A stretch of DNA of 45,989 bases, taken from the NCBI GenBank assembly GCA_013215145.1, contig JABSRP010000051.1:1-45989 (forward strand), written 5' to 3'. Origin of the DNA: Pseudobacteriovorax sp. (GTDB lineage: Bacteria > Bdellovibrionota_B > Oligoflexia > Oligoflexales > Oligoflexaceae). The position numbers were made by a program, and so were the translations under genes. The number at the start of each line of letters is the position of its first letter. Position 1 is the stretch's first letter. The notes beneath the pieces are model-generated. The model searched no databases and had not been told where the DNA came from. It saw nothing but the letters and a program-made list of their open reading frames with translations. Shown one piece after another: positions 18,287 through 26,462 of the stretch.

Positions 18287-19073
18287 TGTCACTATTCACT
18301 TCCATGGTAAGCTGATTATTTTCATCAACAATATCGAGCATTGTCAGGGTATCGGATACCTCAATCCCTAGGTCTTCGTTTCTATGAGAGATTTGGATGG
18401 CAGGTTTCACAGAATTCGGATCCCGAGAGACATAGCTGCAATAAAACTGCTTCATGTCAAGAAAATTACCATAAGTTGCGGAAAATCCTGTATCACAGTA
18501 GCCATCTTCACAGGTCAAAATGTACTCGATTCTATTTTGGCTATAGGGATACCTATCCTCGGGAGGATGATGAGCTAGAAAGGGCTGACTACCAAAGAAA
18601 ATGGCGACAGCATTTAACACTTTAAACCCATCAATCTCTGTCGGCATCGACTCCTGCTCAAATCGAAAGGCTGGTCTGCTCGCAGAAAGGTATCCGATTT
18701 TTTTGTATGTCTTAGCTATAGCAAATCCCTTTTTGATTCCTGATAAGGGTAACAAGTAAAAATTATTATCCGAGGTTATTTTTTCGGCATCGATCGCCTC
18801 TAGACAAATATTCTCATTATCCAACTTCAGAGGCTCAAACTGCTTAGCCCCCCGAAAGAAGAAGAGAGGTGGTTTGTCATCACAGATAGCGAGATCCACA
18901 GCTGTTGGAGGTATGGCAGGGTTTTCCTTTTCTTTGGGGCAGTCATCACCAGAGCAAGGCTGACCTTCTGATCCACCAAGAGGTGGCGGAGCGGGATTAT
19001 CCACACCATCACTTTTGCATGCCCCTAGGGACAATAATAGAAGAACGGACAAAATCAAAGAAGAAGCAAACAT
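18246..19073 (-). CDS. Lipoprotein of unknown function
   Basis: 275 aa. The signal peptide ends in the lipobox LGAC (Cys19). The next segment is Pro/Gly-rich (PAPPPLGG) with paired cysteines (QPCSGDDCP). The remainder has further cysteine pairs (for example CEDGYC) and resembles no family I know. ATG 19073 has AGGTG about 5 nt upstream. Its 3' end overlaps the start of the broken glycosidase gene by about 40 nt, suggesting cotranscription. Confidence 0.7.
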   Translation of the reverse strand: MFASSLILSVLLLLSLGACKSDGVDNPAPPPLGGSEGQPCSGDDCPKEKENPAIPPTAVDLAICDDKPPLFFFRGAKQFEPLKLDNENICLEAIDAEKITSDNNFYLLPLSGIKKGFAIAKTYKKIGYLSASRPAFRFEQESMPTEIDGFKVLNAVAIFFGSQPFLAHHPPEDRYPYSQNRIEYILTCEDGYCDTGFSATYGNFLDMKQFYCSYVSRDPNSVKPAIQISHRNEDLGIEVSDTLTMLDIVDENNQLTMEVNSDNGSTFRLDFNTCP

Positions 19074-19118
19074 ATATCACCTGCTTAACGTATGCTCTCG
19101 ATCATTCACAGCTTGCTT

Positions 19119-19142
19119 TTGAGGATAACACAAAATCCTCAA
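19119..19142 (-). terminator. Stem-loop downstream of the VWA lipoprotein gene
   Basis: TTGAGGAT (19119-19126) and ATCCTCAA (19135-19142) pair perfectly around an 8-nt loop, 18 nt beyond the VWA gene's stop and before the next minus-strand gene. It lacks a clear U-tract, so it could be a weak terminator or processing hairpin. Confidence 0.45.
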
Positions 19143-19159
19143 GGATTTAACAGGTGTCT

Positions 19160-20182
19160 TTAGAAGGCACTCGGGATATGCTTCTCGTTGACTTGGTGAT
19201 GGAATCGGATATCGATTTGATCGCCCTCTTTTACTAGAGTCTTGTCAATCATAATGAGTTGATTGGAATGAAAGTACTTCCAATTATCAACAGGTAACAA
19301 CTCACCATTGACGATAACCTCCATAAACTCGTCCACCTTGGGAGCCTTCTCCATATAAACAAGATTGAAGACGCTTTGATCGGTGACAAAACTGGAAAGC
19401 GATTCGAGTGTCAAAGCGAAGTCCTCATCAATGGAAGCCGAGACACCGCCAGTCTCTGAAACCAACGTATTCCAGCGAACGGTATTGAGGCCAGCGCTGG
19501 TTATGGCAAAAAACTTGATCTCCTCTTTGCCAAGGGCCTCTTTATAGTAGGACAGGTACTCTAGAGCTGTGGCGGCGTTGTCTTCATCACTGACCGTACC
19601 TGTTTCCACCGTCTCGGGCTCGCTAGCGGCGGGACTTGTGGCCGAATGATCTAATTCATCAGACAGATAGACGACCACGGTCTGAGCGAATTCTCTATGG
19701 TAGGGTCTGCCACTTTCAGGCCCGAAGCGTTCGATATGTCTCTTTAAATTCCATAGCCCCATTTCATCACCAGAGCCCTCGCTACCAATCTGCACCGCTG
19801 CTTGAAAGTCTGCAACGAATGCAGCCGAATCAGTCGCCATAGCTGCAGCTGTCAGGTTCGTGTGAGAGTTATTCATGAGTCCGTCAGGACATCGCCCTCC
19901 CGACTGGCTGGTACTAATCACCGAAAAGTGGAAGTCCAGATCCGTGCCCTCAAAGCTTTGTATAAACTTCGTGAAGTTAGCGGACATCGCCTCTTGATAG
20001 GGGCTCATAGACCCAGAATCGTCAATCACGTAGATGACATCGACATATTTTTTCGTCGATAAGCTAGCTGCAAAGGATTCGCTAGTAAACTCGTACTGAG
20101 GCATCGAATCCCTTCTGGTGTTTCGATCCTGACAGCCCTGCAAAAATCCTAGTGTGATGACTACTGATAAAAATTTGAACAC
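19160..20182 (-). CDS. VWA-domain lipoprotein
   Basis: 340 aa from GTG 20182, which gives a compact lipoprotein signal peptide MFKFLSVVITLGFLQGC. ATG 20230 and TTG 20242 are in-frame alternatives with longer N-termini. The von Willebrand factor A domain begins with VDVIYVIDDSGSMSPYQ, a complete MIDAS DxSxS metal site, and continues with VVVYLSDELDH. Such lipoproteins are common in delta-proteobacteria-like genomes and are thought to bind protein partners at the cell surface or in the periplasm. The partner is unknown. It lies downstream of the DabB-DabA gene in the same direction, about 150 bp away. Confidence 0.85.
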   Translation of the reverse strand: MFKFLSVVITLGFLQGCQDRNTRRDSMPQYEFTSESFAASLSTKKYVDVIYVIDDSGSMSPYQEAMSANFTKFIQSFEGTDLDFHFSVISTSQSGGRCPDGLMNNSHTNLTAAAMATDSAAFVADFQAAVQIGSEGSGDEMGLWNLKRHIERFGPESGRPYHREFAQTVVVYLSDELDHSATSPAASEPETVETGTVSDEDNAATALEYLSYYKEALGKEEIKFFAITSAGLNTVRWNTLVSETGGVSASIDEDFALTLESLSSFVTDQSVFNLVYMEKAPKVDEFMEVIVNGELLPVDNWKYFHSNQLIMIDKTLVKEGDQIDIRFHHQVNEKHIPSAF

Positions 20183-20335
20183 GCCATCAATTCCAAAATA
20201 ATTCCCGACAGAATCTATTCGGAAGTCCATCAACAAAACCAAAGAAAGGCATAAAAATCATAACATTTTAGTTAGTTACAGATTTTTTTAAAACCCTTCA
20301 CACGGTCCAAAAAAAGGAAATCTGCCAACTAAGGA

Positions 20336-23300
20336 TCAAGCAATGGCCCTGTAGTCGTCTGCCAAAACACGTTTTCTACAAACGCCAGTTTCAGGATCGA
20401 TATGAATGAGATGAAGCCAGTGATTTTCGATCAAATCTCGAACCATCTTATGCCTCTCAATAATGTCTTCGATGGCTCCTCGAGGTGCTTCAATGAACAC
20501 AGATAGCCTCAGAGGCTCGTGAATGAAATCTGTGCCGTCGTGAACTGATTGTAGTGGAAGACCGATTCTTAGATCACCACCGTTGCCCTCAACAACACCG
20601 GTTTCGTTTGTCAAATTATGCAGGAGTTTATTGCCCGATCCAAAATACCGAGGCACCACAACGGAACTGTAATATTGCATATTGATCCAATTGGTGACAA
20701 TCATCAGCGCTGTCATGATAAGCTCTAGTAACTTGAAGCCTTCGTCTTTTTCCCAAACATAATTATGTAAAAACATACGACTAGCAAAGTTGGAGTCTTT
20801 GCTGCGCTCGCGAGGGGCCACCACAAAAGACGCATTACCACTTAATCCCCACTCAGGCCTAACCTCAGACCAATTTTTTGGGCGCCGAAAGGTGGACTCA
20901 TCTAGAGTAGGTGATAGGGTCCTCTGCCTTTCCTGTCTGGTTTTCTCCGAAGCCACTTTCATGACCCTGCGGAATTTTTTCACATCTGGACCGAGGTGCT
21001 CGGGAACATCATCCTCATCCAGTAAGAAGACGCGATCCGTCACCGTTTCATGCAATGCCGATGCAAAAAAAGTCTCGTCTGGAATCATAATACCTCTCTT
21101 GGCCAGCCCCTCCCTTACAGCTTTCGCATTCAGCATACTGGCGAGAAACCGAGCATTAGTATCGCCTGAGTGGCCACCGCAGGCACCGCAGTCTAAAGCT
21201 GAAGCCATGGCATTGTTGGTGGTATCGGCTCCGTGTCCTACTAATACTACCAGTCTTCCAAAATTATTATGAAGACCAATAAAATCCAAAACCGTGGCAG
21301 CTCTGTCCACCATGTCGTCTACCGTGAGTTCGTCAGAGGGACTCCCCCCCCAGGCCTTCAGCAATTTTGGACGGGTATGACTTTGGCTAAAGCGACTAGG
21401 AATCGGGTCATGATTAATTTTCTTAATGAAGGTCTTCCAGGATTTTTTCAGCATGGCAAAGACGGAGATCAGACCAAAAAACTCAACAAATAAGAATGAG
21501 GAAAATGGCGCTTTCCGCATATTGCGAAAGAAGCTTTTGACCATTTGCTCATCGGTTTTTGGACAGTGTTTATGATCATGATGATGGTGGGAAAGGGAAT
21601 CGTCATCCACCCCAGTATCGTATCGTTCCTCGACGATATAGCCTGGAGTCAGCAAAACAGGAAGATTTTGCTTCGGCTTTGTTTCGTCGAGAGGCTGATA
21701 CTCGATTGGCATCGCAAAAAAACCAGCAAACCCTAAGGTTTGGTAGCTGTTGTCTTCGTTTTCGATATGCCGACGAATCATCTCCGAACGCACATCAATA
21801 CAAAAAATCATTTGTACCTCACCGCTCTGATAATGACTCACCTTACCTCGACTCAATTTTCCTACTGTTTTAGCTTGATAAGCATACTCCCATGCTGTTT
21901 GCCAGACAAACGCCAGATCATGCTCTTGTTGATTGGCCCTAGACGATGCCTCAAAGTTGGCAAGATAGGATTTCCACTTTTGCATACGATCAGGAAACTT
22001 TAGTAAAAAATCGCGGCTAAGGGCCACCTCATACATAGAAACGGCGGTGATTATGCCGCTCAACCAAAACCCAGCGATAAACATCACATGGGTTAAGACA
22101 ACCAGAATGATAAAGCTAAGATTTTGGACCGAGAGGCGATGAAGCAAAGGAATTTGATCCGAAAGTAGTTGGGCAAATAAATATTCCATAGTCAAATACC
22201 CTATTAGGGCAGCGATCATGGCCAGTCCAATCTGTGATAAGCAATTAACGATGGAGTAATCTTTCGTCGCAGTAACACTCAAGTTTTGGACGAGCCCAAA
22301 AGCCATGATCAATCCATAGGCCGTAGCAACAAAATAGCTACCGCCAAATACAAAGATCGAAACCAAAAGAATGAACATGCTCGCGAGACTCATCGCAATT
22401 AAATTTACATAAGACATGGGTTTTAATTTTAAACCAATTTTTTTAGACTCACGGACCAAGAATCCTGTAGAAAGAAAAGCATAAGCCTTGTAAAAGCTAT
22501 GAGCTATTATATGGAATAGGGCGATACTATAGGCTCCCAATCCACAGGCAAATATCATCATACCCATCTGACTAATAGTAGAATAGGCAAGCTTTTGCTT
22601 GATGCTATTTTGAGTCATCATACATAGGGCACCAAAAAGCGCAGACAAGGTACCCACCAACATGAGTGCATAATGAGCCACTGCGCTGTATTGCAAAAGA
22701 GGGCTCAACCGAATGATCAAAAAACCACCAGCATTGATGATACCCGCATGCATTAAAGCCGATACTGGCGACGGCGTTTCCATCGTTTCAGGGAGCCAAA
22801 AGTGAAAGGGAAATTGCGCAGACTTCACCAAAGCCCCAAGTACAAATAGACCTGAAACGAGGGAGAGCTCATCAGCCTGAGATGAGTCTGTTGCCAAACT
22901 ATTTGCTGCAGCAAAAATACTAGACAGATCCAAGGTCCCGAATAGTCGAAAAGTAAGGACAATCGCAATCAGAATAGATAGATCGCCGATGCCACTCACC
23001 ACAAGTTTTTTAAAAGCCGCCTTTCGTGCTGCGTTACGATCGTCATAAAAGAGCAATAAGCGATAGAGAGAGTAGCTGGTCACCAACCACATCAGGTAAT
23101 ACATCAGCAAATTGCCAGATAACACTACCAAAGAAATCGAAACCACAATCGTCAATAGCATCCTGTAGAAATAGATTTGTCGCTTTTCACCATCCAAATG
23201 ACGTGAGCAATAACGACCAATAACAAGACCAAGTAAGGTCACCATTGAGAAGATAAGTGTCGAGAGAGAATCAAACTTCAGCGAGATCAGATCAAGCCCG

Positions 23301-23437
23301 CCGAATAGGGGAAGAACCACAAGCTTAAGCTGCTGATCACCGACGGCGTGGGTGACATATAGAGCTATTAGGGAGAGGATACACAATGACCCAATGGCAA
23401 AGTTTGTGGTTATTATGCCCCATGATGAACGCTTCAA
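20336..23437 (-). CDS. DabB-DabA fusion: NuoL-like proton-conducting subunit joined to DUF2309 catalytic half
   Basis: 1033 aa. DAB complexes take up inorganic carbon: DabB is a NuoL/MrpA-like membrane subunit and DabA (DUF2309/UPF0753) a carbonic-anhydrase-like zinc protein. Here residues 1-475 are NuoL-like, with many helices, LVKSAQFPFHFWLPE (about 203-217) and SALMHAG. Without a stop the chain continues into DabA: WQTAWEYAY, FCIDVRSE (Cys546, Asp548), GHGADTTNNAMASALDCGACGG (His735, Cys750). The Cys-x-Asp and His-x14-Cys spacings match the known zinc ligands. The first third of a normal DabA is missing. A loop HHHHDHKHC (617-625) sits between the ligand pairs. TTG 23437 has AGGAG (23445-23449) 7 nt upstream. 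Confidence 0.85.
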   Translation of the reverse strand: MKRSSWGIITTNFAIGSLCILSLIALYVTHAVGDQQLKLVVLPLFGGLDLISLKFDSLSTLIFSMVTLLGLVIGRYCSRHLDGEKRQIYFYRMLLTIVVSISLVVLSGNLLMYYLMWLVTSYSLYRLLLFYDDRNAARKAAFKKLVVSGIGDLSILIAIVLTFRLFGTLDLSSIFAAANSLATDSSQADELSLVSGLFVLGALVKSAQFPFHFWLPETMETPSPVSALMHAGIINAGGFLIIRLSPLLQYSAVAHYALMLVGTLSALFGALCMMTQNSIKQKLAYSTISQMGMMIFACGLGAYSIALFHIIAHSFYKAYAFLSTGFLVRESKKIGLKLKPMSYVNLIAMSLASMFILLVSIFVFGGSYFVATAYGLIMAFGLVQNLSVTATKDYSIVNCLSQIGLAMIAALIGYLTMEYLFAQLLSDQIPLLHRLSVQNLSFIILVVLTHVMFIAGFWLSGIITAVSMYEVALSRDFLLKFPDRMQKWKSYLANFEASSRANQQEHDLAFVWQTAWEYAYQAKTVGKLSRGKVSHYQSGEVQMIFCIDVRSEMIRRHIENEDNSYQTLGFAGFFAMPIEYQPLDETKPKQNLPVLLTPGYIVEERYDTGVDDDSLSHHHHDHKHCPKTDEQMVKSFFRNMRKAPFSSFLFVEFFGLISVFAMLKKSWKTFIKKINHDPIPSRFSQSHTRPKLLKAWGGSPSDELTVDDMVDRAATVLDFIGLHNNFGRLVVLVGHGADTTNNAMASALDCGACGGHSGDTNARFLASMLNAKAVREGLAKRGIMIPDETFFASALHETVTDRVFLLDEDDVPEHLGPDVKKFRRVMKVASEKTRQERQRTLSPTLDESTFRRPKNWSEVRPEWGLSGNASFVVAPRERSKDSNFASRMFLHNYVWEKDEGFKLLELIMTALMIVTNWINMQYYSSVVVPRYFGSGNKLLHNLTNETGVVEGNGGDLRIGLPLQSVHDGTDFIHEPLRLSVFIEAPRGAIEDIIERHKMVRDLIENHWLHLIHIDPETGVCRKRVLADDYRAIA

Positions 23438-23488
23438 AGCCTCACTCCTTAAAGGGACTTCCAAAATTTGAGAAAGAGTTTACGCGAA

Positions 23489-23552
23489 AGAAAATACACG
23501 ACATGATTTTCGTATACAAGGAATAAGTTCTTATGCGATAGTCGTGTTTTCT
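23489..23552. promoter_or_regulatory. Candidate operators between the DabB-DabA gene and its divergent regulator
   Basis: CACGAC (23497-23502) preceded by an A-rich run is mirrored by GTCGTG (23541-23546) followed by T-rich sequence. Between them ATAAG-TT-CTTAT (23523-23534) is a near-perfect dyad. The 262-bp gap between the divergent starts holds no gene. Binding by the winged-helix protein encoded at 23700 is inferred. Confidence 0.3.
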
Positions 23553-23699
23553 CTGATTCCTACAGAAAACGCTAAAGGGATCTATGTAAGCAGCGCTAGT
23601 ATCGGTCGTTCAGACTACAAAAAGGAAACATTGTACCGACAATAGGCAACCCTTTTGTGGCTGACTGATCAAAATCACAAAGAGGAAACTGACAACATC

Positions 23700-23984
23700 A
23701 TGCAAACAGCCAACGGCCACCACTGGACCTTCCTGACCAATCATACCCATGTCTTGATTTGTCTGGCACGATACCCTGATATGCTTCTTAAAGACGTTGC
23801 TCATGAAGTCGGAATTACCGAGCGAGCCGTCCAAAGGATCGTTGCCGAGCTGGTCGAAGCAGGATTTATCTCGAGAAGTAAGCATGGTCGTTGTAATCAC
23901 TACGAGCTTAACCTAAGACAATCCTTGAGACACCCCGTTGAAAAAAACTGCGATGTTGCCGGTTTAATAGAGCTGATCAAATAA
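23700..23984 (+). CDS. MarR/ArsR-like winged-helix transcriptional regulator
   Basis: 94 aa from ATG 23700; GAGG is 14 nt upstream, and earlier in-frame codons are possible. HHWTFLTNHTHVLICLARYPDMLLKDVAHEVGITERAVQRIVAELVEAGFI is a compact winged helix-turn-helix, with recognition helix about residues 38-52 and wing RSKHGRCNHYEL. It ends HPVEKNCDVAGLIEL, typical of this small stand-alone family. Divergent orientation makes it the likely local regulator of the DabB-DabA gene. Two C-terminal cysteines might allow metal or redox sensing; that is a guess. Confidence 0.75.
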   Translation: MQTANGHHWTFLTNHTHVLICLARYPDMLLKDVAHEVGITERAVQRIVAELVEAGFISRSKHGRCNHYELNLRQSLRHPVEKNCDVAGLIELIK

Positions 23985-24037
23985 AACTAACGGTCGAGCT
24001 TGGGACATCTTTGCAAAACTAGTATTAGGATCTCGCC

Positions 24038-24068
24038 GGTTTGAAGATCATTTGCATTGTTTCAAACC
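24038..24068. repeat. Perfect 8-bp inverted repeat, 15-nt loop
   Basis: GGTTTGAA (24038-24045) and TTCAAACC (24061-24068) lie between the regulator stop and the next gene. It could terminate the regulator transcript, though it has no T-tract, or be an operator for the downstream lipoprotein gene. Confidence 0.4.
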
Positions 24069-24151
24069 CGATCAGTATATCTTAGCAGAGTTTTGAAGGT
24101 ATAATAGCAAACAGAATTCGAGGCCAAAATTTCTATTTGGGAGACTTTGAT

Positions 24152-25297
24152 ATGTTTCGCATGATCATGTGCTGTTTTTTGATCCTATCATGCCGGACAC
24201 CATCAACTCCTAAAGATGAAACAGCCCAACTCAGTCAAGATCAGTCACGAGTGGGCGATATTGCACTGAACAGCGGGTTCAGCCAGGCTCAAAGTCAGTC
24301 AAAGGAGTTGACCAGTATTCAGCTGTCCCGACTGCAGCAGATCAGTCATAAGGTATACGAACATCAGAGCACAACCTCAACCGGAGGCAACGCCAGGTAC
24401 TGGGACGTCGTCATCGAACTGAGCCATATCCCCTCCAAACGCACAGCCGAACTCGCTACACTAGCAGAATTATTTGGAGAGACTCCCGATATTTCCGCTG
24501 AGCAATCCAGCATCAACCTCACGAAATTTCTTCCAAAAAGCATGCGTTTTACTATCAATAAAAGTTTTGACGAGCAAAACATTTCAAAATACGGTTTGCT
24601 CGGGAGCAGCGATCTCAATCGAGATCCCATCCTCGATAACTTCGTGATTCGTTCCACTATCAAGGCTATGACAAACTGCTGGACGACAGCCTACGAAGTC
24701 CTCAGAGGTGCCGATGATGGATTTATGACGTTTTTTGCGTCTGATGCAGCAATCATGAAGTACATCTCATATCCAGGGGCCCCTGATGCGCAGTTTAATT
24801 CTGACGACAGTGATTATAGTCGATTCATAAAGGAACTTAGTTGGCAAGAAGCCTGTGTCCCATCGTCTCGAAGATCTTGCCCACAGGATGATATGGTAGC
24901 CAAACGCAATCAGAGCTTGCTGCCGGGTGACCTTCTTTTAATTTACCGAAACCCTTCGGCTATTGAACATGCAGCCATATATATTGACAACGACTTTTAC
25001 TTTGAGCGAACTGGAGCAAAGGGTAAAAACTACCTCTATCGTTTGGTACCTTTTGCCGAAATTGCCTCTTTTTACAGTGACCCTGCAAGCGTATTCAGGT
25101 TTCGCCGGTTTGTTGATAAAACCCCCTTGCCCGATCCCCTGGACAGTTTCGGTCGTGATCATGACTTCGAAACCCAAATCAGCGAGATGCTACCCGTTAA
25201 CCTAAGTCACAGATTCCGCCCCGCCTACCAACCCGAGGTGGGCGATGCCCGCGACTTAGGGATCTACGAATATCGACTTCATACCTACACTGACTGA
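24152..25297 (+). CDS. Lipoprotein with NlpC/P60-like papain-fold domain
   Basis: 381 aa. ATG 24152 has GGGAG 8 nt upstream. The signal peptide ends LILSC (Cys14). The C-terminal half resembles a papain-fold NlpC/P60 or amidase-like domain: NCWTTAYEVLRG (candidate Cys near 176), LLPGDLLLIY, then IEHAAIYIDNDFYFE with candidate His near 273. The N-terminal 150 residues are Gln/Ser-rich and unassigned. A peptidoglycan or periplasmic peptide substrate is likely by family; the assignment is weaker than for the NlpC/P60 gene at 11720. Confidence 0.65.
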   Translation: MFRMIMCCFLILSCRTPSTPKDETAQLSQDQSRVGDIALNSGFSQAQSQSKELTSIQLSRLQQISHKVYEHQSTTSTGGNARYWDVVIELSHIPSKRTAELATLAELFGETPDISAEQSSINLTKFLPKSMRFTINKSFDEQNISKYGLLGSSDLNRDPILDNFVIRSTIKAMTNCWTTAYEVLRGADDGFMTFFASDAAIMKYISYPGAPDAQFNSDDSDYSRFIKELSWQEACVPSSRRSCPQDDMVAKRNQSLLPGDLLLIYRNPSAIEHAAIYIDNDFYFERTGAKGKNYLYRLVPFAEIASFYSDPASVFRFRRFVDKTPLPDPLDSFGRDHDFETQISEMLPVNLSHRFRPAYQPEVGDARDLGIYEYRLHTYTD

Positions 25298-25453
25298 GGC
25301 CTTGGAGGGAGATCAAGATACAGAGATAGACATAACCGCTGCTTGCAAACGGTAAGTGAGGATTATCTTGCCTTTATAACCTCCTTCAGCAATATTGAGC
25401 TCGGTGGCTCTTACACACCCCATAAATCAACCATTGTTTAAAAAAGAGAGGCT

Positions 25454-26176
25454 ATGAAAGCTCCTATTTTATTACTGATAATTTGCAATTTGGCGTCCTG
25501 TTCTAGCACGTCTGTTAAGGTTTTTTCGACTGACAATGAATTAGAAGTGATTGAAAATCACCCCATCCCTTTTTCCTGGAAAGATTTTCGTGATCATAAA
25601 TCATCTTCAGATCAGGCGTTTAGCTGTGTTTACCATCAGTTTGACTTTATCGTAAATGCCAAAGGTGAAGTCGTTGACCCTAAACTATCGAAATCAACCC
25701 ATCCCGCATGGGAAGGCAAAAGTCTTGAGGCAATTAAGACCTGGAAGTTTTCTAACCTTGCCCAGACGAAAAAAAGTCGTGTCGGTTTGATATATAAGGC
25801 AGATGGTAAGGTTGCTGCTGTCATATTATCACCTCAATACGATTTGACACAGGGTCGGAAACTATTATCTGAGATTGCAAAAGACCCGTCAAAAACCTAT
25901 GACTACTCTTCTAAGCCTATCAAGAGTCCCATAGTAAAAATGCCAAGAAAGGCATTGCGACTTGGTATTTCCGGCAATGTGCTGGCCGAGTTCGATATCC
26001 TAAAAGATGGGACCACGGCAAACCATAAGATACTAGGAGCCTATCCACAGGGGCTTTTTGAAGAGGTCTCACTAGAAAGCTTAAAGCAATTTAGGTATGA
26101 CAATCGAGATGAGGTTCGGCGCAAACGACTTCAGCTTAGCTATCATTCGAGGGGAGAGACTGACTGCGTTTTTTGA
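25454..26176 (+). CDS. Lipoprotein with two TonB_C-like domains
   Basis: 240 aa. The signal peptide ends in LASC (Cys16). Two segments match the TonB C-terminal pattern. One is FDFIVNAKGEVVDPKLSKST...SLEAIKTWKFS (about 62-100). The other is GNVLAEFDILKDGTTANHKILGAYPQGLFEEVSLESLKQFRY (about 178-218), the closer match. A normal TonB has an inner-membrane anchor and a Pro-rich stalk; here there is only a lipid anchor, so energy transduction from ExbBD is unlikely. GAGAGG lies just upstream of the ATG. It may be an accessory protein that contacts a TonB box or another outer-membrane partner. Confidence 0.7.
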   Translation: MKAPILLLIICNLASCSSTSVKVFSTDNELEVIENHPIPFSWKDFRDHKSSSDQAFSCVYHQFDFIVNAKGEVVDPKLSKSTHPAWEGKSLEAIKTWKFSNLAQTKKSRVGLIYKADGKVAAVILSPQYDLTQGRKLLSEIAKDPSKTYDYSSKPIKSPIVKMPRKALRLGISGNVLAEFDILKDGTTANHKILGAYPQGLFEEVSLESLKQFRYDNRDEVRRKRLQLSYHSRGETDCVF

Positions 26177-26195
26177 TTGTGGGATTGGGTATTCT

Positions 26196-26335
26196 ATGGT
26201 CTTGCGCCAATTTTTTTTCAATTGAGCCTATCAAAACATTGCGCCTCGAAGAGCCACTTACAGGTTGACAGATTTTTGGGATCGGATCCATAAGTTTTGA
26301 TAGCCTCAATGGAAAAAACAATGGCGCAAGACCAT
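26196..26335. repeat. 42-bp imperfect inverted repeat between convergent genes
   Basis: The left arm (26196-26237) and the right arm (26294-26335) are inverse complements at 38 of 42 positions, separated by 56 nt. Both arms begin at their outer ends with ATGGTCTTGCGCCA and carry a T/A-rich run and CTATCAAAAC at their inner ends. It lies between two stop codons facing each other (26176 and 26463). It could be a large bidirectional terminator or a MITE-like remnant. Confidence 0.75.
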
Positions 26336-26462
26336 CGATCATAAGTACGTTATTCCACAGCGCTTTTTGTGGTGGTGAAAAAATTAGAACCTACTGAAGC
26401 CAACAACGGACTCGTATAAGCAACTTTGCTGTCTTATGATCTCAGCTCAAGTACACTGGCGT

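Noticed and set aside
17192..18292. Frameshift in the GH113-like gene
   Set aside because: The two halves are exactly in the same frame (87 nt between the second ATG and the codon after the stop), so it is a nonsense codon and not an indel.
20243..20335. Terminator after the DabB-DabA gene from CAGATTT/AAATCTG pairing
   Set aside because: The arms are only 7 bp and about 33 nt apart; too weak to call.
20790..21272. 160-aa plus-strand ORF inside the DabB-DabA gene
   Set aside because: Antisense to a well supported DUF2309 region; its composition mirrors the codons of the real gene.
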